A stretch of 64,000 nucleotides of DNA from Lachnospiraceae bacterium (lineage in GTDB: Bacteria > Bacillota > Clostridia > Lachnospirales > Lachnospiraceae). Of the stretch, positions 19,222-27,675 are shown piece after piece. The stretch covers positions 18,941-82,940 of the forward strand of contig JAGCUO010000003.1 of the NCBI GenBank assembly GCA_017962825.1, written 5' to 3'. The translations under genes and the position numbers were made by a program. Each line of letters starts with the position of its first letter. The first letter of the stretch is position 1. The notes below the pieces were generated by a model. It did not search any database. It was not told the origin of the DNA and saw only the letters and a list, made by a program, of their open reading frames with translations.

Positions 19222-19599
19222 ATGAAAAAAGTATTCTACTACACAGATGTACTTCCTTTTCTTTCTAAACCTAAAGCCGCAATAGCCAAATTAAAGGCTA
19301 ATCTTGAAATATTCAAAGAAGCATCCGAAAACATAGAACTTATATGGCATCCTTGGTCTCGCACAGAAGAGTTCATGAAACTCAACAAGTGCACTGTGAC
19401 CGATGAGTATAAGAAAATAGTCGAGGAATACAAGGCAGCCGGGTGGGGGATTTTAGACGAAACCACAAATGTTGCAGACACAAGAGAAGTAATGATGGCG
19501 TGCGATGCCTTCTATGGAGACGCCTGTGATCTTGCTTTCGAAATCAAGGATAAAGGCATACCAGTAATGCTACAGAATGTAGATGTTTTAAATAATTAG
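19222..19599 (+). CDS. Small protein resembling the end of CDP-glycerol transferase-type proteins
   Basis: 125 residues, soluble. The segment IELIWHPWSRTEEF, then YKKIVEEYKAAGWGILDETT and MMACDAFYGDACDLAFEIKDKGIPVMLQNV, matches the pattern of the terminal donor-binding part of glycerophosphotransferase-like proteins in clostridial surface-glycan loci (a WGI-D-T, C-D-A-x-Y-G-D, KPVM-Q-N type signature). Full-length relatives are several times longer, so this is either a stand-alone small homologue or a remnant. The ORF is intact with a GAGAGG ribosome site and its own terminator. It lies at the left edge of the glycan cassette. The family assignment is from memory of the motif and is tentative. 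Confidence 0.65.
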   Translation: MKKVFYYTDVLPFLSKPKAAIAKLKANLEIFKEASENIELIWHPWSRTEEFMKLNKCTVTDEYKKIVEEYKAAGWGILDETTNVADTREVMMACDAFYGDACDLAFEIKDKGIPVMLQNVDVLNN

Positions 19600-19731
19600 A
19601 GCTTGTTAAAAGGAACTTCCGATAAAATGGAAAGTTCTTTCTTGAAAATGCACATTAAGCTTGCATCATATCATATATAGGAGACATGAATGTCAAAATC
19701 TGAAAAAGTATCACTATAATCTGTCTTTACT

Positions 19732-19764
19732 AAGGCTGAGAATCATGAATTCTCAGCCTTTTAT
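19732..19764 (+). terminator. Terminator after the 125-aa gene
   Basis: A perfect 12-bp stem, AAGGCTGAGAAT and ATTCTCAGCCTT, with a 5-base loop, followed by TTAT; the T-run is short. Together with the hairpin at 19946 it makes up most of what can be seen in the 421-base gap 19600-20020. Confidence 0.7.
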
Positions 19765-19836
19765 CTAATTACCGTCTTTGTCATAAAATGGTCGGAATTA
19801 CAGCCTTCAAACTCTCTCGGAATCTTAAGAAATTCA

Positions 19837-19865
19837 TTCAAAATGCCGATATAAATAAGTATAAT
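19837..19865 (+). promoter_or_regulatory. Candidate promoter of the glycan operon
   Basis: TTCAAA at 19837-19842 and a perfect TATAAT at 19860-19865 are spaced 17 bases. This would give a leader of about 150 bases before ATG 20021, with two hairpins in it (19919-19935 and 19946-19988). Confidence 0.5.
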
Positions 19866-19945
19866 AAATAAAGAACCTCAATAAACGGATTTGTGAGAGG
19901 GAAATATGATTTTTGACACGTTTTTTATAAAAACGAAAGAATCGG

Positions 19946-19991
19946 AAAGCTTTTGTCGGTAGATCTATCTATGACCGACAAGAGCTTTTTT
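19946..19991 (+). terminator. Leader terminator or attenuator ahead of the glycan genes
   Basis: A 15-bp stem with one G-T pair, AAAGCTTTTGTCGGT (19946-19960) and ACCGACAAGAGCTTT (19974-19988), runs into six T. It lies 30 bases before the start of the 20021 gene and downstream of the only good promoter in the gap, so it looks like a conditional terminator in the leader rather than the end of a gene. A smaller 7-bp hairpin (19919-19935) precedes it. Confidence 0.65.
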
Positions 19992-20020
19992 GCTACTAAA
20001 AAATAGGAGACATACAACCG

Positions 20021-21571
20021 ATGGAATACATAATTGTTCAGGCCGGTGGTAAAGGGACACGCCTCGGATATCTCACCAAAAACAAACCTAAAGCATTGGC
20101 TCCGGTCGATAATCTGCCGATGCTTTTTCATCTGTTCAGAAAATATCCCGATAAAAAGTTCATAGTAATTGCCGATTATCAGAAAGATGTGCTTAGGAAT
20201 TACCTGAATGCATTCGCTGAGGTCAAATATGAGATGGTAGTGGCATCCGGAATCGGAACCTGCTCGGGGGTGAAACAGTCAATTGAGTTGATACCTGATG
20301 ATGCTCCTTTTATGCTCGTCTGGTCCGATCTCATCCTTCCGGAGAAACTTGAACTTCCGGAGGGGTACAGTAATGCCGATTACCCCTGCGAGAACGATTA
20401 CATAGGTGTATCGCAGACTTTTCCTTGCAGATGGAAATTTGAAAACGGAGACCTGCAGGAAGAAAGATCTAGCGAATATGGAGTCGCGGGATTTTTCCTC
20501 TTCAGAAACAAAAAGCTTTTGTCCGAAGTCCCGGAGAGCGGAGAACTTGTCAGATGGATGAGGGACAGTGGTCTAAAATTCAAATCTCTCGGCCTAGCTG
20601 GAACAAGAGAATTCGGACTCCTTGAGGAATATGAGAAACTTGGTCGTGTTAAGACCAGGCCCTTTAACAGAATAACTGTTGATGGCGATGTTCTTATTAA
20701 AGAGCCCGTGGATGATCAGGGAAGGGCACTTGCCGTAAAAGAGTGCGCCTGGTATGAGAAAGTTAAAGAGCTGAACATCACCGGTATTCCCAAAATTTAT
20801 TCAACAGATCCTCTGAAAATGGAAAATATCAAAGGAAAAAACATCTATGAATGTGATCCTCCTTCTGAGGAAAAGAAAGAGATTCTTACATCTCTTGTAA
20901 GTACTCTGAGGGAGCTTCATTCCAAAGATTCGATTCCTGCCGACTCTGCAAGCATGAAGGAGGCTTATTTCAATAAGACCATGCAGAGACTTTCCAAGGT
21001 GGAAGAACTTGTGCCTTATGCGAAGGAAAAAACCATAACCGTAAACGGAAGAGTCTGCAGAAATATTTTCTACTACAAGGATATTCTTGAGAAGAAGCTG
21101 GATGATCTTAAGACGGATTGTTTTTCGCTTATCCACGGAGATTGTACATTTTCCAACCTGATGATCAGAGATAACGGAGAACCTGTTTTGATAGATCCCA
21201 GAGGATATTTCGGATTTACCAGTTTGTATGGCGATGAAAGATATGACTGGGCAAAGCTGTATTACTCTCTGAAGGGTAATTACGACACCTTTAATCTCAA
21301 AGAGTTCTCACTCGATATCGGCGGTCACTCTATTGTAGGCGGCGAGAAGATAGGAGATCTTGGTAACGGTGAGGTGAGACTGGATATCAGATCAAACGGA
21401 TGGGAGGACCTTGAGGAAGAATTCTTTTCGCTGACGGGATGCAACAGGGAGGAGATAAAACTGCTCCATGCGGTCATCTGGCTTTCACTCACAACATATG
21501 CTTGGCAGGATTATGACTCGGTCTGCGGATCATTCTATAACGGACTTTATTATCTGGAGGAAGTATTATGA
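20021..21571 (+). CDS. Fused sugar nucleotidyltransferase and APH-type kinase
   Basis: A 516-residue two-domain protein. Residues 1-215 are an NTP-transferase: VQAGGKGTRLGYLTKNKPKA is the nucleotide-binding signature with its catalytic Lys, and FMLVWSDLILP is the acidic metal loop. Residues 225-500 are an aminoglycoside/choline-kinase-like fold: IHGDCTFSNLMI is the catalytic loop and VLIDPRGYFG the DxD-like metal motif. It probably phosphorylates a sugar or alcohol and activates it as an NDP or CDP derivative for surface glycan synthesis. Its gene overlaps the isomerase gene by 4 bases (ATGA), which implies translational coupling and one pathway. The exact substrate is unknown; LicC/LicA-like choline or HddC/HddA-like heptose routes are possible models. 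Confidence 0.82.
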   Translation: MEYIIVQAGGKGTRLGYLTKNKPKALAPVDNLPMLFHLFRKYPDKKFIVIADYQKDVLRNYLNAFAEVKYEMVVASGIGTCSGVKQSIELIPDDAPFMLVWSDLILPEKLELPEGYSNADYPCENDYIGVSQTFPCRWKFENGDLQEERSSEYGVAGFFLFRNKKLLSEVPESGELVRWMRDSGLKFKSLGLAGTREFGLLEEYEKLGRVKTRPFNRITVDGDVLIKEPVDDQGRALAVKECAWYEKVKELNITGIPKIYSTDPLKMENIKGKNIYECDPPSEEKKEILTSLVSTLRELHSKDSIPADSASMKEAYFNKTMQRLSKVEELVPYAKEKTITVNGRVCRNIFYYKDILEKKLDDLKTDCFSLIHGDCTFSNLMIRDNGEPVLIDPRGYFGFTSLYGDERYDWAKLYYSLKGNYDTFNLKEFSLDIGGHSIVGGEKIGDLGNGEVRLDIRSNGWEDLEEEFFSLTGCNREEIKLLHAVIWLSLTTYAWQDYDSVCGSFYNGLYYLEEVL

Positions 21572-22179
21572 TCGAATATTACAAGGATGTATTAAATACG
21601 ATTGAAGACTCTTTAAATTCTATTCCGGAGGATCTATATGAACAGATTATAGATGAGTGCGTAGAAACTCTGAAAAATGGCGGCAAGATAATTGCGAGCG
21701 GACTTGGAAAAAACGTTCCCATCTGTGAAAAATTCGTTGGTACGCTTAATTCACTTGGATTAGATGCGCGTTTTCTTCACACGAACACTGCAGTACACGG
21801 CGATCTGGGAATGGTAGGAAAAAAGGATATTGTTTTTTTGCTTTCAAAAGGAGGAAATACAAACGAGACGGTGGATCTTGGCGTACACCTGAAGAAACGT
21901 GGAACAAATACCTGGCTAATGTCTTTCTATGGTGATGGTAAAGCAGGAGAAGTAATAGACAAGAAGTTTATTATGCATTTAATCAATGAGGGGGATGAAT
22001 GGGATATAGTTCCCAACAATTCGACGACGGTCTATCTGATCGTGCTGCAGGGTATTGCAATTGAAATCGGAAAGAGGCTTGGAGTGACGTTGAACGATTT
22101 CAGGGTCAACCACCCCGGTGGAGGTATTGGCGCAAGATTAAGTGCCGGAATCGGGATTCCAACCTCAAAAGTCCACTGA
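21568..22179 (+). CDS. SIS-domain sugar-phosphate isomerase, KpsF/KdsD-like
   Basis: 203 residues, a single SIS domain. GKIIASGLGKNVPICEKFVG is the phosphosugar-binding loop, HGDLGMVGKKDIVFLLSKGG the second conserved stretch (compare SHGDLGM in arabinose-5-phosphate isomerases), and the C-terminus has NHPGGGIGARL, the KpsF/KdsD end motif. The CBS domains of the longer family members are absent. Expected reaction: aldose-ketose isomerisation of a pentose or heptose phosphate, for example ribulose 5-phosphate to arabinose 5-phosphate. It overlaps the nucleotidyltransferase-kinase gene by 4 bases, so the two steps probably feed one activated sugar. Confidence 0.83.
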   Translation: MIEYYKDVLNTIEDSLNSIPEDLYEQIIDECVETLKNGGKIIASGLGKNVPICEKFVGTLNSLGLDARFLHTNTAVHGDLGMVGKKDIVFLLSKGGNTNETVDLGVHLKKRGTNTWLMSFYGDGKAGEVIDKKFIMHLINEGDEWDIVPNNSTTVYLIVLQGIAIEIGKRLGVTLNDFRVNHPGGGIGARLSAGIGIPTSKVH

Positions 22180-22304
22180 ATGAAACTGCTAATCTATGTA
22201 GTATATATCGTATACTCAACCAATTTTGATACAGAGAGGCACTCTGCGGAGTATCCGAAGCCAGGTAGAAACTTGTTAGATTAATGATTTTACAGCGTAA
22301 TATT
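22180..22304 (+). other. Composition boundary without a gene
   Basis: Base composition and codon use change abruptly here: the gene to the left ends in GC-richer codons like the rest of the window, while everything from here to about 29950 is AT-rich. No terminator, repeat pair or integrase site is visible. It probably marks the left join of an acquired segment. Confidence 0.4.
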
Positions 22305-23561
22305 ATGAATGAGAATAAATTACTAATTGTGATTCCTACGTGGGAAAGATGCCAAGCGATTGAGAGGCTGTTATCTGAAGAGGTTGAAGTATTAAGTGAA
22401 TTCAAAATTGATATATGTATATATGATTCGAGTCGAGGTGATGAGACATTTAAGTTGGTATGCGAGTATATTAAAAAGCATAAAAATGTTTTATATGAGA
22501 GGGTAGATGATGCCATACCTTCAAATGTAAAGTATTTTGATATATGTAGAAAAATATCTGACTCGAAATATAAGTATTTATGGATAATACAAGATCACTT
22601 AATAATAAAACGAGAAGCTATCCAACATATCATTAACGCATTGGATACTTGCGCTGATTTCTACTATTTGGATATGTTTTCGAATATGTATAATCAGAAA
22701 GTTGAAAATGATTTGAATTCATTTGCAATAAAAAGTGCATGGATGCTTACAAGATATGGCACAGCAGTATTTAAAATAGATTCATTTCTTAAAGGTATTG
22801 AATGGGATGGAAAAATAGATAAATGGCTGAATGATAAAACTATTAATTTTTCACATGTCGGGTTGATTTTTGAACGGCTGATTGAAATGAATAATGCTAA
22901 GGTAGAGAGCGTTTCATTCAAAAGAGAACAGTTTTACGATTTTATGCGATTTCAACCTGTTGCCTGGGATGGCGAGTTGTTGCGCATTTGCCTGGAATGC
23001 TGGGGAATGACAATAGAAAAACTGCCGAATACTTATCGCAAAGAACAGATTATGCAGAGTCAGGATGCACTATTTATTTCAAATATTAAGCTCTTGTCTT
23101 TGAAAAGTGAGCATAGATATGGAGTGAATGAGTACGAGAGGTTTAAGGAATGGATTTGTAAAATATATCCCGAGAGAGATAAGGAATTTAAAGACATTGC
23201 GTACTTGCCTGGTGAAATTGCTGAAAAAAGATATTTTGGAAAAATTTTTGATGCGATTAATAAAGCACGAGAGAAACAAGCTCCAGTTTATGTATATGGT
23301 GCAGGAAGACATGGCACAGAACTTGCTTCGTACCTTGATAAAAAGAAAATCTTATTTAATGGATTATTGGTTTCGACTAAAGAAGGTAATCCGAATTGCA
23401 TTAATGATCATTATGTATATGAAGCTAGTGAAAAAATCAGAAATGGAAATGCCCTCATTATTATAGCTGTCGCAAAGGGGAGCGTGGATTTGATAAGTAA
23501 AATGATAGATGATATCTCGGATAATCCAAATGACGTGTTAATTCTGGATGAGATTATATGA
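22305..23561 (+). CDS. Family 2-like glycosyltransferase with C-terminal Rossmann-like module
   Basis: About 418 residues from ATG 22305 (an in-frame ATG at 22284 is possible; neither has a clear ribosome site). The N-terminus, LLIVIPTWERCQAIERLL, and IDICIYDSSRGDETFKLV fit the GT-A fold of family 2-like transferases; KYKYLWIIQDHLIIK replaces the usual DxD metal loop with QDH. From about residue 325, PVYVYGAGRHGTELASYL starts a separate Rossmann-like module, also seen in three other proteins of this cassette. It is paralogous to the 24907 gene. It is AT-rich, unlike the core genes. It presumably adds a sugar to the surface glycan; donor and acceptor are unknown. Confidence 0.7.
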   Translation: MNENKLLIVIPTWERCQAIERLLSEEVEVLSEFKIDICIYDSSRGDETFKLVCEYIKKHKNVLYERVDDAIPSNVKYFDICRKISDSKYKYLWIIQDHLIIKREAIQHIINALDTCADFYYLDMFSNMYNQKVENDLNSFAIKSAWMLTRYGTAVFKIDSFLKGIEWDGKIDKWLNDKTINFSHVGLIFERLIEMNNAKVESVSFKREQFYDFMRFQPVAWDGELLRICLECWGMTIEKLPNTYRKEQIMQSQDALFISNIKLLSLKSEHRYGVNEYERFKEWICKIYPERDKEFKDIAYLPGEIAEKRYFGKIFDAINKAREKQAPVYVYGAGRHGTELASYLDKKKILFNGLLVSTKEGNPNCINDHYVYEASEKIRNGNALIIIAVAKGSVDLISKMIDDISDNPNDVLILDEII

Positions 23562-23782
23562 AAATTATAGTTTTTGTTGTGTGGTGCAATATGAAGATGT
23601 GACACCAGAGTATTCACTTATATGTTCAATTGGTCAAGTGTTTTGGATGTTAATACATAGGAAAAAATGGCTATAACTTTGAAAGAATAGGTATTAGGCA
23701 GTAACATACCATGGTGTATGGCAGAACGATTATTGAATATCTGAATTAATGAAAAAAGATAAGGAGGAAGAGGTAAAGGACT
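23562..23782 (+). other. Gene-free AT-rich gap
   Basis: 221 bases with no convincing ORF, terminator or repeat. It ends in a strong AAGGAGGAAGAGG ribosome site for the next gene. Confidence 0.4.
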
Positions 23783-24892
23783 ATGATAGAAAAAAAGGTG
23801 TATTTCCTTTATGGTTTACGTCAGGATTTGTTTAATAAACAAGTATGGCTTGTTGCCAACAATGACAATATGGGAAGTGTGGTTTTTTTGATGCGTAAGA
23901 TGTTAGTTGATTATATGTACCACGCTCATGTTTGTACATTTGACGATAACCTAGTTAATAGTAGCGTTGAAGGCGAAATGATAAAAAAATTTGAGGCTGT
24001 AAATGAGGACGATTCTCATTTTGTGATTGAGGGGAAGAGTTGGTATTTATCATATGAAAATATCAAAGAGAAGACAAGTGAGTCAAATATCTTTCTCTTT
24101 ATGGAAGGGTGGTATGAGGAGGAAGAAGAATGTATCGTGTGTGGACGAAAAGGACAATTAAAAAAATATGCTGAGTTTTACCCATTTGTCACAGAACGAA
24201 TGTTTAAGGGGGAGAAGCACAAAACTGGTCTTTCTTATTGCCCGCGATGCGGTATGACATATTCGACATATCGTCCCAAAGATGATGAGGCATCACAGTA
24301 TTATTGGAATTACAGAGATTCTGAATATCAGAAAAGAAGGCAGTATTATGAGCCGGCATATACGGCAGAGTTTAATGCAGCATTGGCTGATCCTCCTGAT
24401 GGCGGTATGTTGAGAAGGAAAGCAATATCTGATTTTTTAGATGATAGTGTTGATTTCGATCATGTAGAAACCATCTTGGATTATGGCGGAGACAGAGGAC
24501 AATTTATTCCGGATGTTTTCCCGAATGCCACAAAATATGTATATGACATTTCTGGAGTGGAAACAGAAAAGGGTGTTACGGGGATTAGAAGTGCTGAGGA
24601 ACTTATGAATTGTGGTGTATCTTGGGATTTAATTCTTTGTAATCAATGTATGGAACATTTATCAGATATAAAGGAGTATTTTGAGAGACTTGTAGCGTGT
24701 ATGTCAGCGAATACTTACCTATATATTGAAGTTCCAAATGAAAGAAGTATATTAAACAGCTATACAGTCAAAATTCATGAGCATATCAATATGTTTAGTC
24801 AGATGGCATTCCATATTTTGGCGGAACAAAGCGGCCTTACTGTGGTGAAATCGACAGACGCATCGGGGGTAAGATGCCTTTTGAAAAAATGA
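23783..24892 (+). CDS. SAM-dependent methyltransferase with zinc-ribbon-like insert
   Basis: 369 residues. Residues 1-110 are unrecognised. Then CIVCGRKG and YCPRCGMTY form a four-Cys zinc-ribbon-like pair at about 118-157, and from about 225 a class I methyltransferase follows: ETILDYGGDRGQFIPDVFPN is motif I (DYGGDRG in place of D-x-G-x-G), LILCNQCMEHLSDIKEYFE motif II and YLYIEVPNERS the post-strand region. The order zinc ribbon then Methyltransf_23-like fold recalls sugar C-methyltransferases and glycan O-methyltransferases. It lies between two glycosyltransferases, which suggests methylation of the surface glycan or of its nucleotide sugar. The ORF is intact, with an excellent ribosome site. 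Confidence 0.75.
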   Translation: MIEKKVYFLYGLRQDLFNKQVWLVANNDNMGSVVFLMRKMLVDYMYHAHVCTFDDNLVNSSVEGEMIKKFEAVNEDDSHFVIEGKSWYLSYENIKEKTSESNIFLFMEGWYEEEEECIVCGRKGQLKKYAEFYPFVTERMFKGEKHKTGLSYCPRCGMTYSTYRPKDDEASQYYWNYRDSEYQKRRQYYEPAYTAEFNAALADPPDGGMLRRKAISDFLDDSVDFDHVETILDYGGDRGQFIPDVFPNATKYVYDISGVETEKGVTGIRSAEELMNCGVSWDLILCNQCMEHLSDIKEYFERLVACMSANTYLYIEVPNERSILNSYTVKIHEHINMFSQMAFHILAEQSGLTVVKSTDASGVRCLLKK

Positions 24893-24906
24893 TGGAGAGT
24901 TGATTT

Positions 24907-26241
24907 ATGGAATATAAAGTTGCTTTATGCATTCCGACATATGAGCGCAGTGATATGATTGAAGATTTTTTAATCAAATGCTCATCATATTATATTCAAG
25001 AGGGAATAGATATTTATTATTTCGACTCCAGTGTCAGCGATGAAACGGAGAATCTGATTAATAGTTGGCCTGAAAAAGAGCATTTATTTTATCTTAGATT
25101 TCCATCAGAAGTTGAAGGAGACGAAAAGGCTTGTCTCATTTATCAGTGCTATGGGTTAAAAAGGGAATATGATTTTATCTGGCTTTCAAACGATTCTTAT
25201 CAAATCCAGCCAGAGACGCTTCATTTGCTGATGACAAATCTAATACCGGAATATGATATGGTAAATATAACTCCCCAGAAGCAGGATTATGATCATAATG
25301 GACTTCGAGTTTTTACAGATCCCGAGGATTACTTTTGGGCGTGTCTATATAATGTGGGAAGATATGGAAATGCTATAGTAAATAGAAAAACTATGCTAGA
25401 GGGAATAGACTGGGATAATTACAAATATCTATTCCACAATCATGAAATTCAGGCCTTCGGGAATACCATGTTTTATTTTACTCGATTGAGTGAACTTGAT
25501 CATATGCGTGCACTTTATATTCCCTTTTTCAGTTCGGAATTGAGGGATTCTACGCTAAAGAAGGCTTCTAACTGGAGAAGAAATATGTTCCGTATCTGGT
25601 GTGATAGTTGGGTTAAAGCAGTAGAGCAAATGCCGGATACCTATAAAAATAAAAAAGCAATTATTTTTAAGTTCACATCAAATATGTGTATGCATGATTA
25701 CAAAGATTTTGTAAAGTATCGTATAGAGGGTATTTTTGATAGGCATCAGTATGAGAAGTATAAGGAGGTGTGGGAAAGAGTAACACCAACGAACAAAGCA
25801 ATAATATGGTTGATTTCCATTTTTCCCAGGATAATTCTTACTCTTCCTAGAAGAGTTATGATAAAAGCTCGAATGATTGGCTTTAAGCGGTTTTATAACA
25901 GGCATCCACGAATATATATTTATGGAACATCAGCAGGCGGGTATAGATATGATCTGTTTCTAAATAAATACGGATATAAATATGAGGGATTTTGCTGTTC
26001 GCAAAAAACAGAGAATCAGAGTAGATATTGTCAACATCCTGTTTATGAATTGAATGAATTGTCGGACGATTTTTCTAATATTGGATTTATTATAGCAATG
26101 CAGGATGAAAACTATAATAGAGTAAAACAGGATTTGAAAAGGTTAGGATGTAAATATTTTCGTGACAGTAAATTGGAGAATTTGTTTTCATTTGAATTGG
26201 GTTATTGCGGTGATAGTTGGTTCATAGGAAAGATAAGGTAA
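24907..26241 (+). CDS. Family 2-like glycosyltransferase with C-terminal Rossmann-like module
   Basis: 444 residues. KVALCIPTYERSDMIEDFL and IDIYYFDSSVSDETENLI parallel the 22305 protein (IPTWERCQAIERLL, ICIYDSSRGDETFKL), and YDFIWLSNDSYQIQPETL occupies the metal/donor loop position. GNAIVNRKTMLEGIDW matches GTAVFKIDSFLKGIEW of the paralogue. The C-terminal module starts at PRIYIYGTSAGGYRYDLFL (about residue 335). A hydrophobic stretch near 295-315 (IIWLISIFPRIILTLP) may touch the membrane. It starts 14 bases after the methyltransferase and is followed 4 bases later by the DUF115 gene. Glycan assembly is the likely role. Confidence 0.72.
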   Translation: MEYKVALCIPTYERSDMIEDFLIKCSSYYIQEGIDIYYFDSSVSDETENLINSWPEKEHLFYLRFPSEVEGDEKACLIYQCYGLKREYDFIWLSNDSYQIQPETLHLLMTNLIPEYDMVNITPQKQDYDHNGLRVFTDPEDYFWACLYNVGRYGNAIVNRKTMLEGIDWDNYKYLFHNHEIQAFGNTMFYFTRLSELDHMRALYIPFFSSELRDSTLKKASNWRRNMFRIWCDSWVKAVEQMPDTYKNKKAIIFKFTSNMCMHDYKDFVKYRIEGIFDRHQYEKYKEVWERVTPTNKAIIWLISIFPRIILTLPRRVMIKARMIGFKRFYNRHPRIYIYGTSAGGYRYDLFLNKYGYKYEGFCCSQKTENQSRYCQHPVYELNELSDDFSNIGFIIAMQDENYNRVKQDLKRLGCKYFRDSKLENLFSFELGYCGDSWFIGKIR

Positions 26242-26245
26242 ACAT

Positions 26246-27652
26246 ATGCAGTATATTGTATTCGGAGCAGGAGAATCAGGAAAAAAGGCAGCAATAGATT
26301 TGGGCGTGGAGCGAGTGGAGTATTTTGCCTCGAATCATCACTTGTCTGATGACGGTAAGTCGCAATGGATATACGATCGAAAGGTTATATCCTTTGATGA
26401 AATGATATGTAGAAGTGCATCTGGTGATTATATCATAGTTGTAGCTTCTGAACGATATTCCATTGAGATGGATACACAGTTAAAAAATGAAGGTGTAGAA
26501 AAGTATTTTGTATATCATGAGTTTGATGCTTCCGAATTATGGAAATTATATCCTAACTATTATTTGTATAGAGGATTATATACGTTAAATTATGCGAAGA
26601 TTCTAAGCCTTTATAAAATAGGGAGTTACTCTCGGATAGCAATATATGGAACAAATTACTTCCTTCCATATCTTATTTCGGAAATATCTATACAAAACAG
26701 CTACAAGAATATAATTGGCGTGATACCTGAGAACTGCAACACAAGTGATTGCCGTTCGGTTGGTGTCACGGTATGCACATTAGAGGAATTGTGGAACGAT
26801 ATCGATTGCTTGGTGGTTAATACAAAGTATAATCAGAGCGATATTCGTTCTAAATTGGATATACATGAGCACGATTTTGATGTGGTTGATATTTATGATG
26901 TGGATAAGTTTGAACCGGAGTATATTCACTGTGATCTCGCTAGGTATAAGAATATATATAAGGGGAAAAGAGTCTTTGTTATTGGAAACGGACCAAGCCT
27001 TACAAGCGATGATCTCGATATTCTCAGTAAAAATAAAGAAATATGTTTTGGAGCGAATTCAATATATAAGATATTTAATAGGACGGATTGGAAACCTGAT
27101 TATCTGTGTTATATAGACCCTGTTATGATTAACTCGTCTGCGGAAGAAATAACTAAATTTAGAGGCGAAGTTTTCGTAGCGGACATATATCACCGATATG
27201 GAGGAGTATGCATTCCTGATTCATCTAATGTCCATACTATACATCAAGTGGCAGATATAACAGATTTGTATTACCCGAACAAACCGAGTTTTTCATCAGA
27301 TATCACCAAAAGTGTGTATACTAGTTTTTCAGTTACATACTTTAGCATTCAAATTGCTGCATATATGGGGGCTAAGGAAATCTATCTATTAGGAGTTGAT
27401 AATACTATCGGAAAGAATTACTTATCTACCAAGCACTTCTCAAATGATTATCTAAATGAAGCAAAGAATGATAGTATGATTGAAAGGCTTAAGGATATAG
27501 ATATGTCCAAAAATGTAGCTATGATAAATAATGGTTATCTGAAAGCTGAGGAATACTCGAGAGCACATGGATTTAGAGTTTTCAATGCTACTCGAGGAGG
27601 TATGTTAGAGGTGTTTGAAAGAGTGAATTTTGATTCATTGTTTTTAAAATAG
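26246..27652 (+). CDS. DUF115 (Maf-like) glycan protein with N-terminal Rossmann-like modules
   Basis: 468 residues. The C-terminal half (about 230-440) shows the DUF115 signature: KRVFVIGNGPSLTSDDLDIL, CFGANSIYKIF and KPDYLCYIDPVM. DUF115 is the domain of Maf motility-associated glycosyltransferases that put nonulosonic acids on flagellin, and related proteins occur in capsule loci. The first 105 residues, YIVFGAGESGKKAAIDLG, and a second part from about 128 (RIAIYGTNYFLPYLISEI) are copies of the Rossmann-like module seen in neighbouring proteins. A CMP-sugar synthetase relative, broken, lies two genes downstream, which is in keeping with a nonulosonate-type substrate. That link is inference. 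Confidence 0.75.
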   Translation: MQYIVFGAGESGKKAAIDLGVERVEYFASNHHLSDDGKSQWIYDRKVISFDEMICRSASGDYIIVVASERYSIEMDTQLKNEGVEKYFVYHEFDASELWKLYPNYYLYRGLYTLNYAKILSLYKIGSYSRIAIYGTNYFLPYLISEISIQNSYKNIIGVIPENCNTSDCRSVGVTVCTLEELWNDIDCLVVNTKYNQSDIRSKLDIHEHDFDVVDIYDVDKFEPEYIHCDLARYKNIYKGKRVFVIGNGPSLTSDDLDILSKNKEICFGANSIYKIFNRTDWKPDYLCYIDPVMINSSAEEITKFRGEVFVADIYHRYGGVCIPDSSNVHTIHQVADITDLYYPNKPSFSSDITKSVYTSFSVTYFSIQIAAYMGAKEIYLLGVDNTIGKNYLSTKHFSNDYLNEAKNDSMIERLKDIDMSKNVAMINNGYLKAEEYSRAHGFRVFNATRGGMLEVFERVNFDSLFLK

Positions 27653-27675
27653 TTAGAACGGAAAGGAAGTTATTA

